Of a stretch of 64,000 bases of DNA, positions 8,186 to 16,792 are shown in pieces. Location: assembly GCF_001758195.1 (NCBI RefSeq), contig NZ_MASR01000001.1, positions 1,178,001 through 1,242,000 on the forward strand, read 5' to 3'. Numbering within the stretch: the stretch's first letter is position 1; the number at the start of each line of letters is the position of its first letter. The DNA comes from Pseudohongiella acticola. GTDB taxonomy: Bacteria > Pseudomonadota > Gammaproteobacteria > Pseudomonadales > Pseudohongiellaceae. Under the pieces are notes generated by a model. It had not been told where the DNA came from, did no database searches, and was given only the letters and a program-made list of their open reading frames with translations. The position numbers were made by a program, and so were the translations under genes.

Positions 8186-9937
8186 ATGAAGAGCGTAAAA
8201 CGGGCGGCCGGCATCGGCATACTCGCCGGACTGACATTGACCACAATCCCCGCCATTGCACAGGATCAGGGAGAAGCCCTGTTGCAGGCTCTGACACCGG
8301 TGACAGACGCCATGCTGAGCAATCCGCCAGCGCAGGACTGGCTGATGTGGCGCCGCACGCTGGACGCCTACGGTTTCAGCCCGCTGGACCAGATCAACAA
8401 GGGCAACGTCGCTGACCTCAATGAGGCATTTCGGGTGCCGCTGGGGCCCGGCTCCAGCACGCCGACGCCACTGGTGCACGATGGTGTGATGTTTCTACTT
8501 AACGCCAATGACACTTTGATGGCAATGGATGCCAGCAGCGGTGAGCTGTTGTGGTCCTACAAACACACACTGGCAGAGGGCGCCGGCCCTAGTTCAAAAT
8601 TTGGTATCGCCCTGCATGGCAACAAGGTCATCATGCCGACCAACGACATGCGCATGCTGGCGTTGGACACAAAAACCGGTGACATTATCTGGAACCACGC
8701 GGTTGCTGACGTGAGCACCGGCCGGAGCGGTCACACGCTGAGAGCGACACCCATTATTGCCAATGGCATGGTGATTCAGGGGGTCAATGCCACCATGGTA
8801 CCCGAAGGTGGCTTCATCATTGGCCTGGATGTGGAAACCGGCGAGGAAGCCTGGCGTTTTTATACCATCCCGCGTCCCGGCGAACCCGGCGACATGACCT
8901 GGAACGGACTCGAACTGGCCCTGCGCAGCGGTGGTTCGGTGTGGATGCCACCGAGCTATGATACTGAACTCGACCTGGTATATTTTGGCACCGCTCCCAC
9001 TTACGACACGGCGCCCCTGTTAAATCCAACTGGTGCGCCTGGTGTCACCAGCGACGCGCTGTATACCAACTCGACGCTGGCCCTGCGCCCAAAAACTGGC
9101 GAGCTGGTCTGGCACTTTCAACATGTTGCCAATGACCAATGGGATCTGGACTGGACCTACGAGCGGCAACCGGTTTACCTGCCCGTTAATGGTGACATGC
9201 GCAAAGTGATCATCACCGCCGGCAAAATGGCGCTGTACGACGTGCTGGACGCCGCCACCGGCGAGTACCTGTACTCCATGGACATGGGTCTGCAGAATGT
9301 TGTGAAGTCTGTGGATCCGGTTACCGGCGTCAAAACCATGAATCCCAACGCCACACCCAGCGCCGAGATCTCGCAACTGGTATGTCCGTTTGCCGCCGGG
9401 GGACGCAACTGGCAGGTTAGCTCGATCAACCCTGACAGCAAAATACTGTTCCTGCCCATCACCCAAATGTGCATGAACGGCGGACCTACCGGCCAGGGGG
9501 GCATTCTGTCCACGGGCGCCTCACTGATTCCAACACCGGTACCGGGACGTGAGGGCGAATTTGGCCGACTGCAGGCCGTCGATCTGGAAACCCGAGAACT
9601 GTTGTGGGACTTTCGCGAAATGGCGCCACCGACAACGGCCATCGTGGCAACGGCCGGCGGCGTCATTTTTGGCGGCACCCTGGATCACCAGTTCAAGGCG
9701 CTGGATGAAAGCACCGGCGAGGTGCTCTGGCAAACCAGTACCGGCGACATACCGGCCTCGTTCCCCATCACCTACATGGCTGGCGGTAAACAGCATGTGG
9801 CGCTGGTGATTGGCCAGCCCACCATCCACGCCGGCACCTTCATGGGCGCTGTTACCGCCATGACCGGCGGCGCTGAGGGCCCAATGGGGAAACTGCAGAA
9901 CAGCGGCGCCGCACTGGTGGTTTACGCACTAGACTGA
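8186..9937 (+). CDS. PQQ-dependent dehydrogenase-like eight-bladed propeller protein
   Basis: A periplasmic quinoprotein-type protein of 583 residues with a signal peptide ending near PAIAQ. Repeated tryptophan-docking motifs of the PQQ propeller are visible: AMDASSGELLWSYKH, ALDTKTGDIIWNHA, GLDVETGEEAWRFY, ALRPKTGELVWHFQ and ALDESTGEVLWQT. The segment HVANDQWDLDWTYE corresponds to the region after the active-site propeller blade in alcohol dehydrogenases. There is no vicinal Cys-Cys pair and no C-terminal cytochrome c domain, so electrons must leave through a separate carrier. The substrate is not readable; methanol dehydrogenase is unlikely without the Cys pair. Confidence 0.85.
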   Translation: MKSVKRAAGIGILAGLTLTTIPAIAQDQGEALLQALTPVTDAMLSNPPAQDWLMWRRTLDAYGFSPLDQINKGNVADLNEAFRVPLGPGSSTPTPLVHDGVMFLLNANDTLMAMDASSGELLWSYKHTLAEGAGPSSKFGIALHGNKVIMPTNDMRMLALDTKTGDIIWNHAVADVSTGRSGHTLRATPIIANGMVIQGVNATMVPEGGFIIGLDVETGEEAWRFYTIPRPGEPGDMTWNGLELALRSGGSVWMPPSYDTELDLVYFGTAPTYDTAPLLNPTGAPGVTSDALYTNSTLALRPKTGELVWHFQHVANDQWDLDWTYERQPVYLPVNGDMRKVIITAGKMALYDVLDAATGEYLYSMDMGLQNVVKSVDPVTGVKTMNPNATPSAEISQLVCPFAAGGRNWQVSSINPDSKILFLPITQMCMNGGPTGQGGILSTGASLIPTPVPGREGEFGRLQAVDLETRELLWDFREMAPPTTAIVATAGGVIFGGTLDHQFKALDESTGEVLWQTSTGDIPASFPITYMAGGKQHVALVIGQPTIHAGTFMGAVTAMTGGAEGPMGKLQNSGAALVVYALD

Positions 9938-9947
9938 CACGCTGTGA

Positions 9948-10003
9948 CTGGCTGCCAGCTGGCTGCCAGGCTGTTTGGATGACAGACTGTTTGGATATGA
10001 CAG
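9948..10003. repeat. Two adjacent short tandem duplications between convergent genes
   Basis: CTGGCTGCCAG occurs twice in direct succession (9948-9958 and 9959-9969). It is followed by CTGTTTGGATGACAG (9971-9985) and CTGTTTGGATATGACAG (9987-10003), which differ by two inserted bases. The array ends exactly at the sodC stop codon. It looks like local slippage duplication in a non-coding spacer. Confidence 0.7.
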
Positions 10004-10576
10004 TCAGCTGGCGACACCGATGACGCCGCACGCAACGCGTGGACCGGCGTCACCGGAGGGCTGGCTCTCCAGATCATCGGCACTGGCATGAATCACAACT
10101 GCACGGCCCAGTATGGAGTCTTCGCCAGCAAATGATAAGTCCGGGTCAACCTCATTGGTCTGGGCGACACCGGCACCATTGCTAATCAGGTTGCCCAGGT
10201 CACCGTCATGACTTCGTTCTTCGTCCGGCGCACCGTGTGGCATGCCATCCGGGCTAAAGTGACCACCAGCAGAACTGGCATCCGCCGCCCGACAATCCCC
10301 GAACCGGTGGATATGGAAACCGTGAGAGCTCATCGGGCCCAGACCACTGACCTGTGCCCCTACTCTGACACCTTCCTCAGTATTGGAAAACATCACCACG
10401 CCTTCAACATCATTACCATCAGTCGAATGCAAAACGGCAACAAATTCGGAGAATGAATCAGCCTGTGATGCCACCGCGGCGCTGGTCCCAACGACGTCAG
10501 ATTCCTGACTGCAGGCCCCCAGGACCGTTGCCAGGGCAACGCTGGTTACTATGGGTTTCAGATTTATCATAGACAC
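10004..10576 (-). CDS. sodC: Cu,Zn superoxide dismutase, lipoprotein
   Basis: Converts superoxide to peroxide and oxygen in the periplasm. The 190-residue product has a lipoprotein signal with lipobox LGAC (Cys22), so it is probably membrane-tethered. All ligands are present: copper His88, His90, His106 and His163; zinc His106 (bridging), His114, His123 and Asp126. The disulphide pair is Cys95 and Cys183. Motifs GFHIHRFGDC, GGHFSP, HDGDLGN and ACGVIG are intact. It is monocistronic and convergent with the quinoprotein gene. Confidence 0.95.
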   Translation of the reverse strand: MSMINLKPIVTSVALATVLGACSQESDVVGTSAAVASQADSFSEFVAVLHSTDGNDVEGVVMFSNTEEGVRVGAQVSGLGPMSSHGFHIHRFGDCRAADASSAGGHFSPDGMPHGAPDEERSHDGDLGNLISNGAGVAQTNEVDPDLSFAGEDSILGRAVVIHASADDLESQPSGDAGPRVACGVIGVAS

Positions 10577-10755
10577 TACACTCCATGTTATGATTGCTTC
10601 ATCGCCCGTATTGACCGCATCTGAATCTTTGATCCAAATGCCTGATTTATCGCGCGATTATTTCAAAATCTGTCGCTGTCAATACAGGCACCGTCAACCA
10701 CAGTATAGAGATCTGCCGGGCAGTTGCCAAATCACGACCAGCACAGCCAGGATGT

Positions 10756-11778
10756 TCATGCAGGCACAAAATAAAGCAGGCAATCCGTGCGGGCTATCTC
10801 GGGATTGTTGGTAACCATAAAAAATTTCATACGCACGCGCGCGTATAAGCGACCCCGATCCACGTAGAAGAAATGCAACAGGCGTTCAGTATCGTCGCTA
10901 CTCTTGGCCTGCAGAACCTCCGTCAGCTCACCCTTGATGCCACCCAGTTCCGTGCCCGGTTCAACATAGTTGAAGTTGAGTTGCTCCAGATCGGGATATA
11001 ACGTGACACCCAGCTCCTTTGGTAATTCACGACCATAGCCAATGAGGGCGCCCGGCAACAACTCAAGCCGCAGCGGGTGATGGAAATAATCCATAATGAC
11101 ATCGCTGGGATTCAGATCCAGCACTGTCGTCAGACTGGCGTACTGTGTCAAGCCAATCAGCGCTGTGCGATCGGACTCCTCGCTGCGGGCACCACCACAT
11201 TCAATGGTGACGACAGGACAGAAGCGACCACTGAGATCCATCACCGACCCCATCACCAGATCCGTCATCACGACGCGGTGAGTAAACAGGCTGATCAATG
11301 CTTCGTGCGCCGGATCAATCGCTGTGATCACACCAAACGATGGTCCCAGACCGGAGGTGTTGTGAATATCAATCAGCGCTTCGGGCGCCAGTGCCTGCCA
11401 GCAGTCCAGAAGTGTCCGCGCGAGCTGGCTTTGCGGATTGTCGTCAAACGGGGCCCTAAAGCAACGGTTCAGATCTCGCTCGCCCGGCAGCATTCTGTGC
11501 GAGAATAACGGCGGCGCCCGCGCCGCATCAACATTCACAATAAAAATATGCAGATCCACCGCCGGCTCAATACCCTGGCGCAATAACGCGTGCACAGCGC
11601 TGACCCCGGAAGGCTCATTGCCGTGAAGCAAGGTGACCACCACGCGACAGCGACTGGCGTCGCGGCCCGACAACTGGATATGGGTGGGTCCCGGCAACTC
11701 TGCGAGAAACTCAGGCAATGATCCGGCAAAAGTATCCGGCAGTGGATTGCGCCAGACATGCAGCTTTGGCACGTTCAT
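10756..11778 (-). CDS. AstE/AspA-family zinc deacylase-like protein
   Basis: A 340-residue member of the succinylglutamate desuccinylase/aspartoacylase group, Zn carboxypeptidase fold. Zinc ligands are readable as LLHGNE (His52, Glu55) and IDIHNTSG (His139). The substrate-binding DLNR follows GERD, and the general base is in TIECGG (Glu193). The start at 11778 overlaps the stop of the upstream ligase gene in an ATGA, with GGAG 6 bp upstream; the alternative at 11790 lacks this arrangement. There are no other arginine-succinyltransferase pathway genes here, so AstE itself is unlikely. The tight coupling suggests it trims or hydrolyses a product related to the ligase. Confidence 0.8.
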   Translation of the reverse strand: MNVPKLHVWRNPLPDTFAGSLPEFLAELPGPTHIQLSGRDASRCRVVVTLLHGNEPSGVSAVHALLRQGIEPAVDLHIFIVNVDAARAPPLFSHRMLPGERDLNRCFRAPFDDNPQSQLARTLLDCWQALAPEALIDIHNTSGLGPSFGVITAIDPAHEALISLFTHRVVMTDLVMGSVMDLSGRFCPVVTIECGGARSEESDRTALIGLTQYASLTTVLDLNPSDVIMDYFHHPLRLELLPGALIGYGRELPKELGVTLYPDLEQLNFNYVEPGTELGGIKGELTEVLQAKSSDDTERLLHFFYVDRGRLYARVRMKFFMVTNNPEIARTDCLLYFVPA

Positions 11779-13256
11779 GTCAGGCTCCATTGCGACACCG
11801 GTATATTATCAAGACTGTTGCGTTGATACTCCTGTTGCATGGCAAGCAGCGCCTGCTCAGATGTCAGTGTTTCCTGCAACCGGGCGAACCTGTCAAGCTG
11901 CCACTGGGCGCCGGTCTGTCGACTCTCCAGTCGGTCCCCGATTATGTCCAGCAAGGGTGCGAAATCGGTGTCAACAAAACCCATTTCTGACAGCTGCCGC
12001 GGCAACATGGGGAGCAGACGTGCCAAAATACTGGCCGCCGAATGGTATTCCGGTTCGCTTTGGCTGGTTGAGGGCCAGATCAACTTTGCCGCCAGCCCTT
12101 TCTCTGCAGCCCGATAGAAATTACGCACACAGTAGTCAAATGGAATCGACGGAATCAGCTCACGCATTGACGTCTGTAACAATCGTCCCAGGCCGATCAG
12201 TAGCGCCGAGTTGGCCATCATGTCCTTGATGCTCGGGCCCGCGGGGAGTGTGCGCATTTCGATACGCAGATGCCCGCCATCGGCGGGATCATAAACCGGA
12301 CGGTTCCAGAGCCAGACTGTGCCCATTTGAAGTCGAAGTTCGCTCAGTTGTGGCGCCTTTCCGGCACTCATCACCACAAACGGATCTTCATCACTACACA
12401 CCGGCAGAATGGGCCGGTACAGGCGAACCGCTTCCGCAAACAGCTCGTGGGCGCCATGTCGAACCCAGGCGTTGCCATAATTGACACGCGCAGGGCGAGG
12501 ATGCAGCGGGTCAGGTCGACGACAATCAATGGATTGCTTGAAAAGCGGCACCCGGGTTTCATGCCACAGGCGTTTGCCAAACAACAAGGGGGAGTTGGCA
12601 GCAATGGCCATCACCAGGGGTGTTACCAGCTGAATGGCATTGTATAGATCAGCGAACTCTTCGGGCTTCACTTTCAGGTGTACCTGAAACGATGTATTGG
12701 CACCTTCCAGCGTGACATCTTCCATATTCAGATCAATCTTGTCTTCGCCCTGAATGTTGATATCAAACGGGCCGCCGCGAATGCGCCTGAGCTCATCGGT
12801 CAGGGCATGATAGCGCGGCTCGTCCGTCATCACCGAACGACCCAGGTCGTCTGGCCGCAACATTGGCAGAATGCCGACAGGAAAAACACTTCCCTGCCAG
12901 CGTTCGGCGCAGGCATTGATCCGTTTCAGGGCCGTCAACGCTTCCGCTTCGGTTTTCTGAAAGCAGTTATCAGAGAGCAACACCGGACTGAAGTTGTATT
13001 CAAGATTAAAGCGATTCAACTCCAGCGTCAGTTGATCGTCCGCCAGTGCCTGCTGTATCTCCTTATTGATGGGCAGCGGCCGGCCCTGTGCATTGACGAT
13101 ATACAGTTCCAGCTCGGCCCCGAATGATGCCGGGCCGTCGCCGAATCCTGGCGTCTGCAACAGCGTTTCCAGGCTTTTCAGGTTGCTGCCAAGCCGGTCA
13201 CGGAATCTGGTAAAATCCTCTTCGTCAAAGTCTGTTCGCTCGGTGGCCTGTCCCAT
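11775..13256 (-). CDS. GCS2-type carboxylate-amine ligase (glutamate-cysteine ligase-like)
   Basis: A 493-residue protein of the glutamate-cysteine ligase type 2 superfamily (COG2170-like). An N-terminal glutamate-binding segment FGAELELYIVN lies at about residues 45-55. The metal/ATP-binding stretch NMEDVTLEGANTSFQVHLKV follows, with GGHLRIEMRTLPAGPS further on. Start 13256 is preceded by AAGGAG at 6 bp; an upstream ATG at 13331 is rejected. It is longer than the YbdK subgroup. The reaction is presumably ATP-dependent amide formation at a carboxylate, but neither partner can be deduced. It is translationally coupled by a 4-bp overlap to the AstE-like hydrolase. Confidence 0.8.
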   Translation of the reverse strand: MGQATERTDFDEEDFTRFRDRLGSNLKSLETLLQTPGFGDGPASFGAELELYIVNAQGRPLPINKEIQQALADDQLTLELNRFNLEYNFSPVLLSDNCFQKTEAEALTALKRINACAERWQGSVFPVGILPMLRPDDLGRSVMTDEPRYHALTDELRRIRGGPFDINIQGEDKIDLNMEDVTLEGANTSFQVHLKVKPEEFADLYNAIQLVTPLVMAIAANSPLLFGKRLWHETRVPLFKQSIDCRRPDPLHPRPARVNYGNAWVRHGAHELFAEAVRLYRPILPVCSDEDPFVVMSAGKAPQLSELRLQMGTVWLWNRPVYDPADGGHLRIEMRTLPAGPSIKDMMANSALLIGLGRLLQTSMRELIPSIPFDYCVRNFYRAAEKGLAAKLIWPSTSQSEPEYHSAASILARLLPMLPRQLSEMGFVDTDFAPLLDIIGDRLESRQTGAQWQLDRFARLQETLTSEQALLAMQQEYQRNSLDNIPVSQWSLT

Positions 13257-13400
13257 CAGTGCTCCTTTTCTCCGGGCCCCGGGCCTGACAGTATCCTGAG
13301 GCTTTGACTGCTGATGTTGTGGTAATGGCAAGATTATGGCTTCAGAATAACATGATCCGACACATTAGCCTGGCTCACGCTGCAAAAACGAGGACATCCC

Positions 13401-13937
13401 ATGCCTGAGGACATTCTGACGTTCTGGTTCGACGAAATTAGACCAGCACAATGGTGGAAAAAAGACGCGAGCTTTGATGCGATGATTGTTGCGCGCTTCG
13501 CGGACCTGCATGCGCAGGCGAGCTGTTGTGAATTGTATTCCTGGCGCAGTTCCGCCCACGGACGCCTGGCCGAAGTGCTGGTACTGGACCAATTCTCGCG
13601 CAACATGTTCCGCGATACACCGCGCTCGTTCAGCGCCGATCCACTGGCGCTGGCACTCGCCCAGGAAGCTGTCGCAACGGGCGCCGACGCTGAGCTAAGC
13701 CCGATACAGCGCAGCTTTTTGTATATGCCATACATGCACAGTGAGTCCCTGCTTATTCACGAACGTGCCATTGAGCTGTATACCCGCAACGGCATCGCGG
13801 AAAACCTGAGCTTTGAGATCAGACACAAGGAAATCATTGAACGCTTCGGTCGTTATCCACACCGCAACACCATCCTGGGACGTGAGTCGACAACAGAAGA
13901 GCTGGCCTTCCTGAAGCAGCCGGGTTCATCATTCTGA
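13401..13937 (+). CDS. DUF924 family protein
   Basis: A 178-residue soluble protein of the DUF924 family (COG3803, TPR-like helical fold). The diagnostic beginning ILTFWFDE is followed by WWKKDASFD, then LDQFSRNMFRDTP, FLYMPYMHSE and a C-terminal GRYPHRN. The family is widespread in proteobacteria and has no assigned reaction. It is transcribed alone, divergent from the ligase operon with a 144-bp gap. Confidence 0.88.
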   Translation: MPEDILTFWFDEIRPAQWWKKDASFDAMIVARFADLHAQASCCELYSWRSSAHGRLAEVLVLDQFSRNMFRDTPRSFSADPLALALAQEAVATGADAELSPIQRSFLYMPYMHSESLLIHERAIELYTRNGIAENLSFEIRHKEIIERFGRYPHRNTILGRESTTEELAFLKQPGSSF

Positions 13938-13966
13938 TCAAGATGCTTAGTCCAACACAATACGAA

Positions 13967-13981
13967 TGATAATGATTTTTA
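13967..13981 (+). promoter_or_regulatory. Fur box upstream of hemP
   Basis: TGATAATGATTTTTA matches the 7-1-7 Fur consensus (TGATAAT, one base, ATTATCA) at 12 of 14 positions. It lies 120 bp before hemP in an AT-rich promoter stretch. Iron-repressed expression of the haem locus is the natural reading. Confidence 0.75.
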
Positions 13982-14100
13982 TTTGCGTTTTAGCTTTTTA
14001 GCTTTTATCATGCATTTTCTGGCAGAGCATCCGCTGCACGTCCGGGTGTCTGATCCTGACAATACGACATAACGATAATCGAAAAAAAGGAGCGCAACCC

Positions 14101-14268
14101 ATGGCCGAACACGGTCACAAGGCGGCCAACGCCAGCGTCAGCACCACAGAACCCGCTATCAGCAGTAAAGCCCTGTTCAAAGGCCAAAGAATCATAAGCA
14201 TTGAACATAATGGCGAACACTACGCCCTGCGCATCACTGCCAGCGGCAAGCTGATTTTAACCAAGTAA
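14101..14268 (+). CDS. hemP: Hemin uptake protein HemP
   Basis: A 55-residue protein ending in the HemP signature: SKALFKGQRIISIEHNGE, then YALRITASGKLILTK. AAAGGAG lies 8 bp before ATG. HemP/HmuP proteins are small regulators or accessory factors of haem uptake, known to promote expression of the haem receptor in some species. A Fur box lies upstream and a haem-type TonB receptor downstream. The stop codon lies at the start of a 17-bp tandem repeat array. Confidence 0.9.
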   Translation: MAEHGHKAANASVSTTEPAISSKALFKGQRIISIEHNGEHYALRITASGKLILTK

Positions 14269-14333
14269 CTGTTTTGACCAAGAAACTGTTTTGACCAAGA
14301 AACTATTTTAGCCAAGAAACTATTTTAACCAAG
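14250..14333. repeat. 17-bp tandem repeat starting in the hemP 3' end
   Basis: A partial first unit (14250-14265) codes for the last residues of HemP. Four full 17-bp units follow at 14266, 14283, 14300 and 14317, of the form AAACTGTTTTGACCAAG with few changes. The array lies between hemP and the receptor gene, in the transcribed spacer. Confidence 0.9.
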
Positions 14334-14442
14334 TAAGTGTGACCTACGCTGTGATCCCCTCATTGCAGCGACTTCGAGTCCAGCCAGCCACCCGATTGCG
14401 TCAAGCATGGCAGCCAGCCCGACTCTCTTTTACAGGAGAGCC

Positions 14443-16707
14443 ATGCCCATGCCCATGCCCACAATCATTTTATCAGCAACACCCCATATTCCATGCGGGC
14501 GCAAAACGCTCAGCATGCTGATGCCTTTGCTGCCCTTGCTACCATTACTCGGCGGCGCCATCTCGGCCCATGCTCAGGAAAGTGACTCTGTTGACGAGGT
14601 GCTCGTCACGGCGACCTATCTGCAACGGAGCGCTCAGGACATTGCGGGCACTGTGTCCGTAATCACTGACCAGGAAATAAAGCAGACACTGGCCGACAGC
14701 CTGGCTGATGTCATCCGCTACCAGCCGGGACTGGGCATGGACAGTGCCGCTCGCGGTGGCGATGAAGGTTTCAGTATTCGCGGCATCGGTGGCAACCGGG
14801 TACTGACCGTCATTGACGGTGTGCGCAGCACCGACATGTACGCGGCCGGGCCTTCTTCTTATGGAAAAGACGGGTTTGAAGTTGATGACCTGAAAGCTGT
14901 CGAAGTCATCCGTGGCCCGGCTTCAGTGTTATATGGTGCCGACGCGCTCGGTGGCGTTGTGTTGCTGAGAACGCGCGACGCAGCGGACTACCTGGCACCC
15001 GGTCAGGGCCTGCACACTGAGTTACGGGCCGCTGGCAGCAGCGACAACAATCAGGGCAAACTCGGCGCAACCATTGCCGGTCAGTCGGGCCGACTCGGCA
15101 GTGTGCTACAACTGACCCGTCGGGACTTTGAAGAGCAGGACGTCAATGGTTCCGGCTCGCTCAATCCGCAGGACGGCAACAGCAACAACCTGTTCTGGAA
15201 AACACAATGGGAAGCTTCAGCCAGCCAGTCTTTCAGCATTGCCATTGATGCCAGCGAACGTGAAATAGACACTCAGCTCGATAGTGAACTGAGCAGCAGC
15301 GTGTCCCGATCCGTTGGCACAGACACTACAAGTCGACAACGAATCAGCCTGATGCACAACTGGGAACTGCAAACCTCACTGGTGGACAATCTCAGTACAC
15401 GATTGCATCGTCAGCGTACCAATGCCGACCAGCAGACCGGGCAGACCCGGACCAGTTACGCCTTTGTAAATCCGCGGAATCCAGCCAGTTTCCGCGGTAC
15501 GCAGGCCGAACGTTTCACCAGTCTGGAGTTCAATCAGGACACAATCAGCGGCATGATCATTGCCGGCAAAAGTCTGGCATTGGGCAACACAACACACGAC
15601 ATGGTCTACGGCATCAGCCATGAACAGACCGAAACCGAACGTCCCCGTGACCGCTTTGATACCGACCTGAGCACCGGCACAATCAGCCGTGCCATTCCCA
15701 GCTACCCAATGGCACCGCCGGAAATCTTTCCCAACAAGACTTTCCCGGATACACGCACGGTGCGCAGCGGGCTATTTTTTCAGGATGAAATTGCTCTCAT
15801 GGACGAGAACCTTATTGTCATTCCCGGCGTGCGCTATGACCGCTACCAGATGGACCCGGACACCGAAAGCCTGTTCACCGGAACCGGCGACATTTCCGAC
15901 TGGGGTGGTTTTGAGATCAGCAAATTTGACGAAACCAAGGTGTCATATAACCTGGGCGCGATCTACCGGCTGAATGCCAACCTGACGACCTTCGCCCAGT
16001 ACGCAGAAGGGTTCAGGCCACCAAACTTTGATGAAGCCAACCAAGCCTTTGTCAACCTGGGCCATGGTTATGCCACGGTTCCCAACCCGGACCTGAAAGC
16101 AGAAACCAGCCAAGGTATGGAGCTGGGGCTGCGTGGCACAACAGACTCCGGCCGCTTCACCCTCGCGCTGTTCGACAACCACTATGAAGATTTCATCGAA
16201 AGCGCACTGGTTGGCATGCAGGACGGCATCATGCTGTTCCAGGACAGCAATGTCGGTGAGGCAAGAATTTATGGCGCCGAGGCCACGTATGACTGGCAGC
16301 TCAATGCACAACTATCATGGCGCAACTCGCTGGCCTGGGCCAGGGGCCACGACGAAACCAGTGACACGGCGCTGAACTCGGTGGACCCTGTCACACTGGT
16401 CAGTGGTCTGCGCTATCAACGTAGCGATCGCTGGGCCATTGAAGGCATTGCCACCCTGGTCGGCAACAAAAGCCGTGTCGCTGCCGATGATCAGATTACC
16501 GGCGAGGCATATCAGGTTTTCGACCTGATCGGTCATTATCATTTGTCCCGCAGCGCCAGTATCCGGTTCGGTGTCTTTAATGTGTTCGATGCGCAATACG
16601 CCCGCTGGAGTCGCATTCGCGGTCTGAGCGCCGACGACGCCGATGCCATCGCCGATCGTCAGGCACCGGGCACAAACGCCCGGCTCGCAGTCAATTTTTC
16701 ATTCTAG
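14443..16707 (+). CDS. TonB-dependent haem/haemoglobin receptor
   Basis: Outer-membrane gated channel that takes up haem or haemoproteins with TonB energy. The mature N-terminus carries a TonB-box-like DEVLVTATY; the plug has GFSIRGIGGNRVLTVIDGV and IRGPASVLYGADALGG. In the barrel, YAEGFRPPNF (FRAP box) and VPNPDLKAETS (NPNL box) flank LGHGY; a histidine between these boxes is typical of HemR-class haem receptors. The C-terminus ends in NFSF, a proper outer-membrane signature. AGGAG at 14434 favours ATG 14443 or 14449; three CCCATG hexamers there give alternative starts. Placement between hemP and a chelatase-like gene supports haem as substrate. Confidence 0.9.
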   Translation: MPMPMPTIILSATPHIPCGRKTLSMLMPLLPLLPLLGGAISAHAQESDSVDEVLVTATYLQRSAQDIAGTVSVITDQEIKQTLADSLADVIRYQPGLGMDSAARGGDEGFSIRGIGGNRVLTVIDGVRSTDMYAAGPSSYGKDGFEVDDLKAVEVIRGPASVLYGADALGGVVLLRTRDAADYLAPGQGLHTELRAAGSSDNNQGKLGATIAGQSGRLGSVLQLTRRDFEEQDVNGSGSLNPQDGNSNNLFWKTQWEASASQSFSIAIDASEREIDTQLDSELSSSVSRSVGTDTTSRQRISLMHNWELQTSLVDNLSTRLHRQRTNADQQTGQTRTSYAFVNPRNPASFRGTQAERFTSLEFNQDTISGMIIAGKSLALGNTTHDMVYGISHEQTETERPRDRFDTDLSTGTISRAIPSYPMAPPEIFPNKTFPDTRTVRSGLFFQDEIALMDENLIVIPGVRYDRYQMDPDTESLFTGTGDISDWGGFEISKFDETKVSYNLGAIYRLNANLTTFAQYAEGFRPPNFDEANQAFVNLGHGYATVPNPDLKAETSQGMELGLRGTTDSGRFTLALFDNHYEDFIESALVGMQDGIMLFQDSNVGEARIYGAEATYDWQLNAQLSWRNSLAWARGHDETSDTALNSVDPVTLVSGLRYQRSDRWAIEGIATLVGNKSRVAADDQITGEAYQVFDLIGHYHLSRSASIRFGVFNVFDAQYARWSRIRGLSADDADAIADRQAPGTNARLAVNFSF

Positions 16708-16756
16708 GCCGATACTTCAACCAGATATCTAAACCAGATAATCCAACTAACGCAAC

Positions 16757-16777
16757 GCTGCCCAATATACGGGCAGC
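16757..16777 (+). other. 7-bp hairpin abutting the chelatase-like gene's Shine-Dalgarno
   Basis: Arms GCTGCCC (16757-16763) and GGGCAGC (16771-16777) are perfect, with a 7-base loop. AAGGAG follows immediately at 16778. Without a T-run it is not a terminator. It could protect the downstream mRNA end or modulate ribosome access. Confidence 0.55.
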
Positions 16778-16792
16778 AAGGAGAATTTTGTG

